The notes under the pieces: model-generated
What the model was told of the DNA's origin: nothing
Seen by the model: the letters and a program-made list of their open reading frames with translations, nothing else
The model's database searches: none
Origin: an uncultured Odoribacter sp.
GTDB taxonomy: Bacteria > Bacteroidota > Bacteroidia > Bacteroidales > Marinifilaceae
Length of the DNA: 64,000 bases
Assembly (NCBI GenBank): GCA_900541415.1
Contig: UQJP01000008.1
Coordinates: 1 to 64,000, forward strand
Reading direction: 5' to 3'
Position numbers and translations under genes: made by a program
Part shown: positions 1-10,200 of the stretch, one piece after another
Numbering within the stretch: the stretch's first letter is position 1
Layout: every line of letters starts with the position of its first letter

Positions 1-1050
1 AAAGAAGGAAGAAAAACGGCGGGCGAATGCTTCATCGATATTCGACCGCAAATTCGTAGCCAGCACCACCGTGCCCGGAAAATCTTCAATCCTTTGCAAC
101 AGATAAGCCACTTCCTGATTGGCATGCCTATCATTAGAAGTATTTGTCGACGTCCGTTTTCCGAAAAGCGCATCCGCCTCATCAAAGAATAATATCCAAT
201 CCCGGTTTTCCGCCATATCGAACACCTTTGCCAGATTTTTTTCCGTTTCACCGATATATTTCGATACAATCATTGATAAATCCACGCGATAAACATCCAT
301 ACGGTTCCGTTTCCCAAGCAAAGTGGCCGCTAAAGTCTTACCTGTTCCCGGAGGCCCATAAAACAACGCCCGATAACCTGCCTTCAAAAAACGGCTCAAT
401 CCCCATTCTTCCATTATCGTGCGGTGGCGGATCATCCACGTATTGATTTCTTCCAGATCGGCCGCCACCTGATAATCCAGCACCATATCTTCCCACTCTA
501 AACCGGTAGTAATCCGCTTTGCCGGAAATCCCATGCTATAATCCGGTTTATATTCGCTATCCCTGAAAATCCGGCTCAACACCTCTTCCGACACCCGCAA
601 TTGCCCGCTCAGAAAAGGCTCGCCTTCCCCCTGCCCCTCCAAGCGAAGGATATTCTTTCGAAAAAACCAATGATCACGGTCGAACATCCGCACCACACCG
701 TTTCGCCTCCCTGCATCTTCGCCTGCCAATAGGAAAGCCGCCGTTTCTCCGGTAGGCAAAAAACCTCCGTGCGAAACGCCCTTCCAACCTCCGAATTCTG
801 TATAAGGACGATCGAAATTCTTATTGTTTGCAAAAAATATATCCAGCACCTGCGGACAAAGGTGAGGCATTAACGCCAGCATCAGCACCACCTGTTCATC
901 GAATGTCGGCTCTGCACCGCAAACCTTTTGCCAAAAATCTCCCTTTGGTGCAGGTATGTCATAAATTGAATTTACCGTCACATCATCCTGCCGGAAATAA
1001 AGCCGGATAGACACTTCAAGTATTTGCCGAAACCAAAGGATATGCTCCAT
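1..1050 (-). CDS. eCIS-associated AAA+ ATPase (Afp15/Pvc15-like), 3' end cut by window
   Basis: An open frame runs from an ATG at 1050 to the window edge, so 350 codons are visible and the C-terminus is missing. Walker A is GPPGTGKT at residues 232-239, and a Walker B block ending FFDEADALFGKR lies near residues 283-295. Sensor-like residues (VVLATN) and an ARR arginine-finger segment follow. The N-terminal 200 residues resemble the variable N-domain of eCIS ATPases. It starts 4 bases after the stop of the metallopeptidase gene, so the two are probably co-transcribed. In Afp and PVC clusters an AAA+ ATPase of this type sits at the distal end and is needed for assembly or cargo loading; that role is inferred here from family and position. 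Confidence 0.88.
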   Translation of the reverse strand, partial: MEHILWFRQILEVSIRLYFRQDDVTVNSIYDIPAPKGDFWQKVCGAEPTFDEQVVLMLALMPHLCPQVLDIFFANNKNFDRPYTEFGGWKGVSHGGFLPTGETAAFLLAGEDAGRRNGVVRMFDRDHWFFRKNILRLEGQGEGEPFLSGQLRVSEEVLSRIFRDSEYKPDYSMGFPAKRITTGLEWEDMVLDYQVAADLEEINTWMIRHRTIMEEWGLSRFLKAGYRALFYGPPGTGKTLAATLLGKRNRMDVYRVDLSMIVSKYIGETEKNLAKVFDMAENRDWILFFDEADALFGKRTSTNTSNDRHANQEVAYLLQRIEDFPGTVVLATNLRSNIDEAFARRFSSFF

Positions 1051-1054
1051 TTCT

Positions 1055-2443
1055 TTATCTGTTTGAAGTATCCCAATTATTTAAAACATCAACCTGCTGC
1101 CAGGTAACTCCCTCCAATAAACAAGTTTTAAATGCCATATTTTTAAAATGAGCTTTATAAACTTCCGGAGGAAAATCACGATACTTTTCTATCGTTTCTT
1201 TATTTTCTCTTATAGATTTATACATGTCCACCAACACATGGGCTATATTCTCAGCAAGAGTTACGTCCAGCAAAGTCACCTCCTGCCTCTTGTTCGAATG
1301 AATCGTCAATCCCATCGCCTTCGAATACATTATAACACCGGGTGTCATTTGTCTATCACCGGAATATATTCTTCTAATTTTGTCCGCATAGTTGAATGCT
1401 ATCAAATGAGCCCGCTGGAAATAATCGGCTGCCTGCTTTTTTCCCAGGTCAACATTATTATTTCCAGGTACAGATTCTTTAAAACCAGTTCCCGGAGGAT
1501 AAGGACATGATAAACTGCTTATCCAACAAGGAACAATCTCATAGTGGGCTGCATTATTAATTTTATCTTTTTCGGTCATCAATTCAAATCCGGGAGAACC
1601 GGCATACCCCAAATCTCCAATACCTGGATCCACCAAATGAGCACACTCGTGAATTGCCGTAATTGGACTTTTAGGGTCTTTCCCACACATTGTCTGAAGA
1701 AAATGTATCGTCTGTTTGTCGCTATCCGCATAACCTCCTATGCCCCATTGCTCACTATCCCCATTATAATCCGTCGTAACCTTAATGCTTCTGCCAACTC
1801 CCGATAGCTTATCCATTATTTTATTATAATTGTCCCGCGCCTTCCCTGATTCAGAGCCAAAAACACATTTTAACCAAGGCATATTGTTTATCGTCATACT
1901 GACGCAGCCCCGTGCCTTTTCTATAGAAGTAAAAAAAAGTGACATATCTTTTTCCTCCAAATCCGTTTTAGCCTTCTTGGCATTATGATACACCTTTTCT
2001 TTACCTTCTTTACCGACCTGACCGAATAATTGTTCATAATACGTTTTATCAACCTTCCCGTCGGGTTTAATCAAACGGTCGACAGAAGCCCTTTCTCCAT
2101 CTCCTTGCAAAATCAAGCCTTCCAATTGCAAGTTTCTCAACAATATACTCACCTTTTCCCGAATCACATCCACACTTAACCGCTTATGAAGACCATTCAA
2201 TTCCGTATAATTCGGGATTCGTCCCTGAATAACTCCACCTGAAACGGGTTTCTTCGTATTCTCCCCCTGAATCGTTTCTAACAGATCCAGTTGTTCATCG
2301 ATTAATGCCCTGTTATCTTCCATGCAGGAAACAGCTTTTCCCTGTTTAGCCTCGCCAGTTACCTGAGAAACCGAAAAACGATGCTCTTTTGTCCTGCGAG
2401 AAACATAACCATTCATCGTCTGTACGCCTGTATCCCCTTTCAT
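1055..2443 (-). CDS. Deuterolysin-like (M35/aspzincin) zinc metallopeptidase, candidate eCIS cargo
   Basis: This is a 462-aa protein. The zinc motif HECAH is at residues 265-269, followed by a D-L-G-Y segment (Asp277-Tyr280) and then a KINNAAHYE segment. The order HExxH, then DxxY, then NNAxxY is that of M35/lysine-specific metalloendopeptidases, where the Asp is the third zinc ligand. The first ~200 residues are charged, helix-rich and unassigned, and no signal peptide is visible. A start at the internal Met10 is also possible; the ATG at 2443 is preferred because AT-rich sequence precedes it. The gene lies between the DUF917 gene and the AAA+ ATPase inside the eCIS cluster. No secretion signal plus a peptidase domain fits a toxin loaded into the injection system, but this is inference. 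Confidence 0.72.
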   Translation of the reverse strand: MKGDTGVQTMNGYVSRRTKEHRFSVSQVTGEAKQGKAVSCMEDNRALIDEQLDLLETIQGENTKKPVSGGVIQGRIPNYTELNGLHKRLSVDVIREKVSILLRNLQLEGLILQGDGERASVDRLIKPDGKVDKTYYEQLFGQVGKEGKEKVYHNAKKAKTDLEEKDMSLFFTSIEKARGCVSMTINNMPWLKCVFGSESGKARDNYNKIMDKLSGVGRSIKVTTDYNGDSEQWGIGGYADSDKQTIHFLQTMCGKDPKSPITAIHECAHLVDPGIGDLGYAGSPGFELMTEKDKINNAAHYEIVPCWISSLSCPYPPGTGFKESVPGNNNVDLGKKQAADYFQRAHLIAFNYADKIRRIYSGDRQMTPGVIMYSKAMGLTIHSNKRQEVTLLDVTLAENIAHVLVDMYKSIRENKETIEKYRDFPPEVYKAHFKNMAFKTCLLEGVTWQQVDVLNNWDTSNR

Positions 2444-2485
2444 CTGTATAAATTTTGTTATCTATTACCCAATACCTCACTTAGA

Positions 2486-2513
2486 TTTCCCCGACATGTA
2501 AATGCCGGGGAAA
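2486..2513 (-). terminator. Hairpin between the DUF917 and metallopeptidase genes
   Basis: An 8-bp perfect stem (TTTCCCCG with CGGGGAAA) continues as 3 more pairs after one mismatch around a GTAA loop. It begins about 10 bases after the DUF917 stop codon on the transcribed strand. No long T-run follows, so it may be a weak terminator or an mRNA-processing/stability hairpin that sets the expression of the last two genes apart. Confidence 0.4.
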
Positions 2514-2522
2514 CACATTTTC

Positions 2523-3779
2523 CTACTTTATTCCGGGCTCTAACGGCTCATACTTTCCATAATAGTTCAATTTTTCGAGCATACTCCGGTAGCTATCCCT
2601 CAATGAAGCACTCACACCATCGGCACTCCATCTTAAATTTTCCAACGCAGCAGCACAATCCCGCAATTCTTTCGGCGCGCACATAGCGATCACAATAATC
2701 TTTGCACCCCTCAGATTTTCCAACAACTTCCCGTCGCTCCCTATAATATCCCCGTTCGTATATATCCATTGTCCCACGGGTTTTTTCCGGGGAATGACCA
2801 CATAGCTAATCAAGTCCGGAGCCACGGCCATCGGGGCTGCTTTTTCACTATCCCACAGTAAAAGGCTTTCATTCTGAAAAATAATCTTCAATTTCCGGCC
2901 TGAATCCACGTCAATATCGACAACACCGTTATCAAAACCTCCGGAGGTCACTGTCTTTGCCTCCCGAAGCGTCCCATAGCATACAACACTCGGCTTGTAA
3001 TCGATATTCTGTAACACATGCAACACTTTCTCAATCGAGGGCTCTTCATCTGCTTCCAGAGCCCGTTCCTGTGCTTCCCGGATGGTCTGCCCCAATGTTT
3101 TACATTTCGTCAAAGTTCCCCGGATTGTTATAATTTCATCTATTTGGCGTAAATCCACCAGCCAGATAGCAAGAGCCGCCATTCCTCCAAACTCAGGCAT
3201 ACTCAAAATGGGACGAGCCAATGATTCGATAGCAGATGAAGCGGTGTATTGTGCCGCACCCGAAATATCGAGAGCCACATGATCGCCGTTACTCCCTACC
3301 AATACCGTAGGATTTACACTCACTTCCTTGACAGCGAAAGAAGTCATATTCAACACCGGGACAGCCCGTCCGGCCCCATCCCCGTCCAATACAGGTATTC
3401 CCAGCTTTGCAGCAGTCACACAGGCAATCACGGAAGAGAGGGCTCCGATTTCAGCCGGAATAATACATCCGATTTCCTTTACATCAATCCCGCGGAGTTC
3501 TGCCAGCTTTTCAATTGCTTTCACATTCATCCCGGCGTTTTTGATCTCTTTCATTCTCTCAGGTGCTCCCATAACAGCCGTCACAACACCGTAATTTGCA
3601 GTTGCCATCGCTTTTGCCTCTTCCACCGTTACAACCTTCACCTCAGAACTCTCATAATAAGGAGGTTTGAAACAATCAGCAATCTGAATCCCCGTTTCAT
3701 ACGCCCCGCCCCCGCCACTGGCCAAAAAACAGGCTCCCCGGACAACATCCTTCAATTCTTTCCGATTTAAGTTTTTCAT
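2523..3779 (-). CDS. DUF917 family protein (S-methyl-thiohydantoin desulfurase-like)
   Basis: This 418-aa protein opens with the family signature: an RGACFLASGGGG block at about residues 14-25. The whole length is globular, with alternating alpha/beta segments and no signal peptide or membrane segment. DUF917 proteins are known from hydantoin-type catabolism, usually beside hydantoinases or transporters. Neither is present here. Instead the gene sits in line with eCIS genes, 23 bases after the ATPase gene and 79 bases before the metallopeptidase gene. It could be a cargo enzyme or an unrelated gene caught in the cluster. The family call is firm; the biological role is unknown. Confidence 0.75.
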   Translation of the reverse strand: MKNLNRKELKDVVRGACFLASGGGGAYETGIQIADCFKPPYYESSEVKVVTVEEAKAMATANYGVVTAVMGAPERMKEIKNAGMNVKAIEKLAELRGIDVKEIGCIIPAEIGALSSVIACVTAAKLGIPVLDGDGAGRAVPVLNMTSFAVKEVSVNPTVLVGSNGDHVALDISGAAQYTASSAIESLARPILSMPEFGGMAALAIWLVDLRQIDEIITIRGTLTKCKTLGQTIREAQERALEADEEPSIEKVLHVLQNIDYKPSVVCYGTLREAKTVTSGGFDNGVVDIDVDSGRKLKIIFQNESLLLWDSEKAAPMAVAPDLISYVVIPRKKPVGQWIYTNGDIIGSDGKLLENLRGAKIIVIAMCAPKELRDCAAALENLRWSADGVSASLRDSYRSMLEKLNYYGKYEPLEPGIK

Positions 3780-3802
3780 AATTTTATTTTTAAGTTAAAG
3801 CA

Positions 3803-6316
3803 TTACATCCTGAATTTCCTGATCATCTCCCGGGCATGTTCTGCCCCGATTTCCCGGGCAATCTGACAAGCTTCATCGAAAGCTATATCCGCTTTAGCCC
3901 GATCACCCGTCGCCTGATAAGACCTCCCTTCCAACAGATACAATTCGCTCAGATAGCAAACTTCCTTCACCTGAATCGACTTTTCAATAATCTTCGGCAA
4001 ACTATCTTTCAATTCATCAAACCTGCCATTTTCCAAATAAACGGTATTCAATAATAAACCGTAAACAGAGTGCATAGACACCACGTCCAGTTCGGTATTC
4101 CCCTGTAATATTTTATACCCCTCCCGGATAAGCCCGATTCCTTCCTCCGCATTCGTCATAGCAACAAAAGCCCCATAGAACAAATAGCCGACGGAAATAT
4201 AAAAAGGGTATCCTCCCGCCTTTGCCAATTCAAGCAGCGTTTCGGCATATTTTCCGGATTGCTCCCGGTTTCCGGCAAGATACTCCTGCCAGGTTAAGGC
4301 CTGATAGGCGATACTTTGACAAAAACGGTCTTTGGTCGCTGAAATTTTAGCGATCAACTGTTTTTTAGCTTCCGCCGTCCTTTCGTAATCACCCAACTGA
4401 AATGAAATCAACAAATTGAACATTCCATACAATGTCTCTACGGCAGGTTGAACCGGAATGGCAGGATCTTTCTTTTTATACAATTCTTCGAACTCTTTCA
4501 GGCAAGCATCCGCTTCCCGTAGTTCACCCCGCCAGAAAAGAGTGTTTATAGAAGTAATCAACGCCATCAATCCCATCGGTAAATCATTCCTTTCCACCGC
4601 TATTTTCCGGTATCCGGCAGCCAGCTCCAAACAACGGTCAAGCTGTAACTTCACCAGGCAAATCGTCCATTGCCCGAACAAAATAATCTCGGTATAATCA
4701 TCACATTCCAGCTTCCGGCTTAATTCTTCGGCTTCAAGATACAATCGTCCGGTATCCTCACTCCCCCATCCCTTCACCGAACGGTAGCAAAGCCCCTGTT
4801 TTACCAAAAAACGTAAACGGATGTGCTCATCCATTTGCCCGGCAAAGCCTCCCAAAGCCTTATCCAGTAACACAGACGCTTCGAGAAAACCAGACACGGC
4901 AAGCATTTGATCGACCGTGATCTCTATATATTTCAATGCTTTTTCCGGCTCGCCCGCCAATTCATAATGCCGGGCAATATCCCCCGCTACTTCCCCGATG
5001 TTATCCCGGAAAAGCTCTTCCAAAATAACGGCAATATCCCCATGCAGGATCATACGCTGCGTTGCACTTAATTCCTGATATAAATACTGCTGGAATATAT
5101 AATTCGAAAAATTGAACTCAGACACCAGCCCCCGGGTAGAACGCACACAGGGTCCTTCATTCACCAAATGATATTGTTTCTGCAATTTACGCGAAAGCGT
5201 CATCAGGAGATCGCGTTCCGTTTCTCCCATCGTCCGCGACAGTACCTGCACAATAAAGCGGTAACCCTGAACACTCGCCTGTGACAACACTTCCACCATC
5301 GATTCTTCCAACCTTCCGATACGTTCCCGGATAATTCCTTCAATCCTCACAGGATAGGATTGCCAATCGGGAATTTTATGATTCGTCCAGATACCCACCT
5401 CATTTTGTTCCAACACCCCTTCCTCTTTCAACAAACACACCATTTCGCTCACAAACAAGGGATTCCCACCCGTGCGCTCAAACAGGGTCTGCCGGAATGC
5501 CGCATCATACACATTAGCTTCCCTGTCCAATAGCTGATCCATGAATTTACGCCTTTCCCACACATCGATATTATCCAAATGGAGGAAAACATTTCCATAA
5601 CTGATTTTCACTTCATTAATCAGCTTATCCATAGGATGTTTTTCCCCATCCGCCACGTCAATATCCGTGCTCCGGTAACTTCCCACAATCAGCACCGGGC
5701 AATCTTTCAGCACCACAGATAATTGATATAACAAATTTACCGATGGCTTATCAATCCACTGCAAATCGTCGAGCAACAACACCAAACGGTATTTTCCGCT
5801 CACTGCCCGCAACGTGTTGATATACTCCTCTATAATTTTCGATTCATCCGGGGAATTGTTTTTTTCCGGCTTTTCATCATTACCCAGGAAATGCTGACCG
5901 ATTGCTCCCAGCACCGTTCCCACCGGAATAAAATTATCGATCAGGTCGGGCGCATGCTCTAACAACATACGTGCAGAAAATGCAAAAGCCTCTTTTAATT
6001 TTTCCCGGCCCGACCGCCCCTTTTTTTCTATTTCCTCATTATCCCTCACCTCCTGCATCAACTGTTTCAACAATTCCTTGAACGGTTGATAAGGGATGCT
6101 ATACTCCGACCGGATGCAGCAAAATGTGGAAGCAATCAGGGTATTTTCCGTTTTTTCTTCCAATTCCCCGGCAAACATCTCCAACAACACAGATTTACCC
6201 GTTCCCGCTTCTCCGGGAATAAAACGCAACTGGCAACATCCTCTGTCTAAAGCCTGAAAAGCCTGCCAAAGCTGTGTCATTTCACGCTCACGCCTAACCG
6301 TTTTCAATTCATCCAT
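3803..6316 (-). CDS. STAND-type ATPase (AAA_16) with TPR-like C-terminal half
   Basis: This 837-aa protein has Walker A GEAGTGKS at residues 35-42 and Walker B LLLLDDLQWID near residues 175-186. A winged-helix-like segment follows, then a long alpha-helical C-terminal half (about 450-837) with TPR-like helical pairs. This layout is that of the AAA_16 ATPase found in adenylate cyclases and LuxR/MalT-type regulators, but neither a cyclase nor a DNA-binding domain is present. The protein ends shortly after a TPR-like helix with the sequence EMIRKFRM. It is encoded between the DUF4157 and DUF917 genes of the eCIS cluster. Possible roles are a signal-sensing switch or a cargo-handling chaperone; the sequence alone does not decide. 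Confidence 0.75.
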   Translation of the reverse strand: MDELKTVRREREMTQLWQAFQALDRGCCQLRFIPGEAGTGKSVLLEMFAGELEEKTENTLIASTFCCIRSEYSIPYQPFKELLKQLMQEVRDNEEIEKKGRSGREKLKEAFAFSARMLLEHAPDLIDNFIPVGTVLGAIGQHFLGNDEKPEKNNSPDESKIIEEYINTLRAVSGKYRLVLLLDDLQWIDKPSVNLLYQLSVVLKDCPVLIVGSYRSTDIDVADGEKHPMDKLINEVKISYGNVFLHLDNIDVWERRKFMDQLLDREANVYDAAFRQTLFERTGGNPLFVSEMVCLLKEEGVLEQNEVGIWTNHKIPDWQSYPVRIEGIIRERIGRLEESMVEVLSQASVQGYRFIVQVLSRTMGETERDLLMTLSRKLQKQYHLVNEGPCVRSTRGLVSEFNFSNYIFQQYLYQELSATQRMILHGDIAVILEELFRDNIGEVAGDIARHYELAGEPEKALKYIEITVDQMLAVSGFLEASVLLDKALGGFAGQMDEHIRLRFLVKQGLCYRSVKGWGSEDTGRLYLEAEELSRKLECDDYTEIILFGQWTICLVKLQLDRCLELAAGYRKIAVERNDLPMGLMALITSINTLFWRGELREADACLKEFEELYKKKDPAIPVQPAVETLYGMFNLLISFQLGDYERTAEAKKQLIAKISATKDRFCQSIAYQALTWQEYLAGNREQSGKYAETLLELAKAGGYPFYISVGYLFYGAFVAMTNAEEGIGLIREGYKILQGNTELDVVSMHSVYGLLLNTVYLENGRFDELKDSLPKIIEKSIQVKEVCYLSELYLLEGRSYQATGDRAKADIAFDEACQIAREIGAEHAREMIRKFRM

Positions 6317-6394
6317 ATTGTCTTACCCCTTAATTCCGTTTCAAGTTTCATTCTTTCACATTCCCGTTTTTTCATTCTTCATCCATACCCCAGC

Positions 6395-7228
6395 TCACGC
6401 GTTTATCTGTTGCTCCACCAGCCGGGCAGCCTCCCTCCCTTTATCGTCGGCTTCGGTTTCCTTGCTTTTATCATCGTTCACAGGCATTCCCCCTATTTCC
6501 AAAGTCGGTTCCACATGGCCTTTATCCTGCTGGTCCACATGGGTCAGCTCATGCCCGATCAATTCCAATCCGGCTGTCGTATCCGGTTTAAATTGTCCGG
6601 GAGCAAATTCAACCGTTTTTCCCTGTGTAAAGGCCAAAGCCCCCACATCCACCGCTTTTTGAGAATCTGTTACAAACTGGACGGATGAAAAATCCCCGCC
6701 GATAGCTTCCTCCATCCCCTGCCTTACATGGTCTGTCAATCCGGATTGATTATCATGCCCCCCTTCCGAAACGGAAGCATTCCCGGAATCCGGATGACGC
6801 TGACCGACAAATTTTCCCTGTAACAACTCCTCTTCATCGTGGCCCTGCATTTGGGCAACAAATTTGCCTTGCAGCAATTCATCGTCCTCCTCTTGCAATT
6901 GGGCTGCGAATTTGCCTTGCAGCAACCCATCTTCATCGTCCTCCTGTAATTGCGCGGCAAACTTACCCTGCATCAATTCTTCCTCATCGTCGCTCTGCAA
7001 CTGGCTGGCAAATTTCCCCTGCATCAGTCCATCCTCGTCTTCCTGCAACTGTGCGGTAAACTTGCCCTGAAGCAGTTCATCTTCATCCTCTTGTTGCTGA
7101 ATGGTTTCCAGCATTTTGGCCTGCACGGCAGCCTCCCGGCGGTTATCCGGCATTTCCAAAGCACCGTTCTTCACTTTCGGCTGTATGGCCCGTGAAGACA
7201 CTTCCTGAAATTGTTTTTCTGCATTCAT
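6395..7228 (-). CDS. DUF4157 eCIS core-domain protein with LQGKF repeats
   Basis: This 277-aa protein has three parts. A short basic N-terminus (1-44) is followed by six tandem 16-17 residue repeats (about 45-143). The DUF4157 domain (about 163-235) contains HELTH at 226-230, and the last ~40 residues are acidic. DUF4157 is a hallmark of eCIS clusters, where it occurs alone or fused to toxins. Its HExxH motif resembles a metallopeptidase, but activity is not generally established. No separate toxin domain is fused here. It lies 12 bases downstream of the tape-measure gene. A structural or cargo-docking role is likely; self-processing is possible. Confidence 0.86.
   Translation of the reverse strand: MNAEKQFQEVSSRAIQPKVKNGALEMPDNRREAAVQAKMLETIQQQEDEDELLQGKFTAQLQEDEDGLMQGKFASQLQSDDEEELMQGKFAAQLQEDDEDGLLQGKFAAQLQEEDDELLQGKFVAQMQGHDEEELLQGKFVGQRHPDSGNASVSEGGHDNQSGLTDHVRQGMEEAIGGDFSSVQFVTDSQKAVDVGALAFTQGKTVEFAPGQFKPDTTAGLELIGHELTHVDQQDKGHVEPTLEIGGMPVNDDKSKETEADDKGREAARLVEQQINA
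6800..7096 (-). repeat. Six tandem repeats inside the DUF4157 gene
   Basis: Each unit encodes an acidic run (E/D-rich), then L-L/M-QGKF, a small residue, then AQL. The Gln of LQGKF falls at residues 54, 70, 87, 104, 120 and 137, a spacing of 16-17 residues (48-51 bp). The units differ at many third-codon positions, so the array is old enough to have drifted while the protein motif was kept. Confidence 0.9.
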
Positions 7229-7240
7229 GATATTCGGTAT

Positions 7241-10200
7241 TTATTTTCTCCAATTCACATAAATAGGTTTTTCCATCCAGGGAAATTTGATAGGGGAATA
7301 ACTCCAGGGTAAAGAATCGAGTAATATATCATAGCCCCGCTCTTCCACTCCCAATTGCCAGAAATCCCCGGTTTCCTGCAATATTCCTTTCCGAATCAGA
7401 AAACTATCCCTGAATCCCTGAGAAGAGGTGTTTCGCATCTTATCCCAATTTCCCATTGCCCCTTTCAGCATATCCCCGCACCATTTCTTTTCCTCCCCAG
7501 TCAGTTCCATCCGTTTGGGAAATGCCTGTTCCATCACACACCCCGTCAGCAGCTTATTCAACGAAAGTTCGGATTCCTGAAATTCACACCGCTCATACAG
7601 CATATATTGCAGTAAGAAAGCCGCCCGAATCCGGCAATCGAAGTCTTTAAAATCCTTATCCGCCAAATATCCCAAATGCCTGAACAGCACCGGATAATAA
7701 GGAGCCAGCAGCACCAATCCGGCATTTTCGATGTCCAAACGTATTGCTTCATTTTCCGGCTTATCGAGCCGCCATAATCCCGTCACCTTTTCTCCCGCGT
7801 TTTCTTCCGGCGTTTTCTGTTCCTGTATCATGATTCCCAATATTTTAAATTCACTGTTTCCTGCCTGTTCTTTTACATGCAAAATAATTTCCTCACATTT
7901 CCTTTCCGGCAAAAAAGCGGTCAGTCTTTGCCAAACTAATTTTAAAATTTCCTTAACCGAATAATTGGCATACCGTTTCCCGGTATAAGGCATCAGCCAG
8001 GCCAACCACACTTGTTCTCCGGGGAAAAAAGAAAACTTCTTCTTTAATTCCTCAAAAATCCCCAACACCTGCCTCACAGGCATTTGTCCCAATCTATCCA
8101 GCCATAACTTTTGTAACTTTTCGTTTCCGGACAAACTTTCCCATATTTGCTGTTCTTCACGCGGGGAACACTGCCGCCACACATCCCGCACAGCCTCCGG
8201 ACGATTATTCAGCCACCAAAACACAACATCCGTATTTCCGTTTTTCAATACCACCTGCCACACCGCCACACCACATTCTTTCCATTCACTACAATCCACC
8301 CGTTTTTCAACAAAAGCCGCCACACATTTTTTTTCTCCGTATTCTGCTGTTAAAAAATCCCACAATCCCTGTGTTACAGAAATTTTCTCCCTCAACCATT
8401 CCACATGCTCTACCGAACAAAACAACATATCCCATAGCTGTTTTTTCCATTTCCCGATAAACTCCGCCACGCCCGGATTTCGATAATTCTGCAACAATTC
8501 CAACACAAATCCAATCCCGGCACGTTCCCACATCTGCCCTGAAATTTCCCGGCGTTTCGAAAAAATGGCGAATATATCCCTGAAATACGGGTTCGCCTCT
8601 GTTGTATGAACAGGCGCCTGCATCCTTTCCTCCTCCCACAATTCTGCAATCACCTGCTGTAAACTCTCCGGCAAAGCAGTCCTGATCTCCATCCGGAAAA
8701 AATAATCCAGTAACAGATTAGTAGCCAAATTATAATGGGCTGCCAATTGCCCCAACACGAAACGCACAAAATATTTCCGGTGGAATACGGAAACAGGTGA
8801 ACTCAAAATCACTAAAAAGATAAATTCCCATTTCAACAACCGAAATTCCATTCCCGCCTTTCCCTCCAGCATCCCTCTTTCTTTCTCCCGGTCAAGGCTT
8901 TGAGCATAGGAAACAACAAAAGCACTTTCTGCCGGAATAATCATTTCCGTCAAACGGTAAATCTGTGTTTCCGGAATATTTTGCAAAAACCGACGGGCGG
9001 TGACAGGATGGGATAACAAGGTCGTCAACTGGGACAATTCCGACAAATTCCGGATGTTCTCCCCGGCCCCGTCCGGCACATTGGCATAGTGACTGCCGAT
9101 TTCCATTTCATATAGTTCCCGGAGCACCTCAGCCAACCGTTCGGGCAAACCTTCCGTATCCGCACAAAGGAATGCCAACAGCACCAACGCATCTATATTA
9201 TAATGCCGGGCTATCCGGTACACAACCGCCATCACAAAACGAGTCCTTTGGAAAAACGCCACCGGGGAATCCAATAAGACTAAAAATAAAAACTCCCATT
9301 TCAGGAGGCGGAATTCATGACCAGCCTTACCTTCCAGCATTCCCCTCTCTTTCTCCCGGTCGAGGCTTCGGGCGTAATCGATAATAAAAGGGCTTTCTGC
9401 CGGAATGATCCATTCCACCAAACGAACGATTTCCTCTTCTTTCAATTCAGCCAAAACCCGGCGGCAGGAATCAGGACTGGACAATAACCGGCACAACCTG
9501 TCACGGCTTTCGGAAGACAACGCTCCCGTAGAACGAACGATTGCCGCAATAGCCCCCATCTCCGGGGCTTCTTCTATACCTTCTTGCCGGAGATCCGAAA
9601 AAATAGCCAGCAATTCAGGCATAAGTACCCATTCCTCGGTAAACTTTTTCAACCCGGCAGTCAGAAGCTGCAATAAATAAAATGAATCGATATTAAAATG
9701 TGCCGCAAGTTCCCGAACGGTTTGCCACACCATTTGCTTGCGGCTAAAAAAGCTTCCGCTATCATATAACAAATAAGCCAGCACCACCTGCCACACCACA
9801 TTACGGTGTTCCTGGGCCGTAATTTCAGGATGCCCCAACCTGCCGTGCGACACAATCAGATAGCGAACATACACCTGAATGAACGCCGCTTCCGAAGGCT
9901 CAGCCGCCTTCACGATAATTTCCAGCTCTTCATCGGAAAACTGAAACCCCAGCCGTTCCCGGATAGAAGGCACATTTCCGTATTCTTTCAAAAAATGTAT
10001 AAATCTCGCACCATTATTCTCGACCACTTCTTTCAATAAAACGGCCAATCCGCGAAACTCAACCGGAGTTCCCTGAACAAAAAAACCATATAACAAAAAG
10101 AACAGCAAGGCTTTCGTTTTATCCGTAAATACCGGAATAACTTCCATCGGATATTTTCCCCTGAATTTCAGGCAATCGGCAAAAAAATCATCCAATTTTT

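Noticed and set aside
3249..3770. Plus-strand ORF of 173 codons
   Set aside because: It is antisense to the DUF917 gene, lacks family features and has shadow-type composition.
6800..7096. CRISPR-like direct repeats
   Set aside because: The periodic sequence is in-frame coding for LQGKF repeats; units vary and there are no unique spacers or cas genes.
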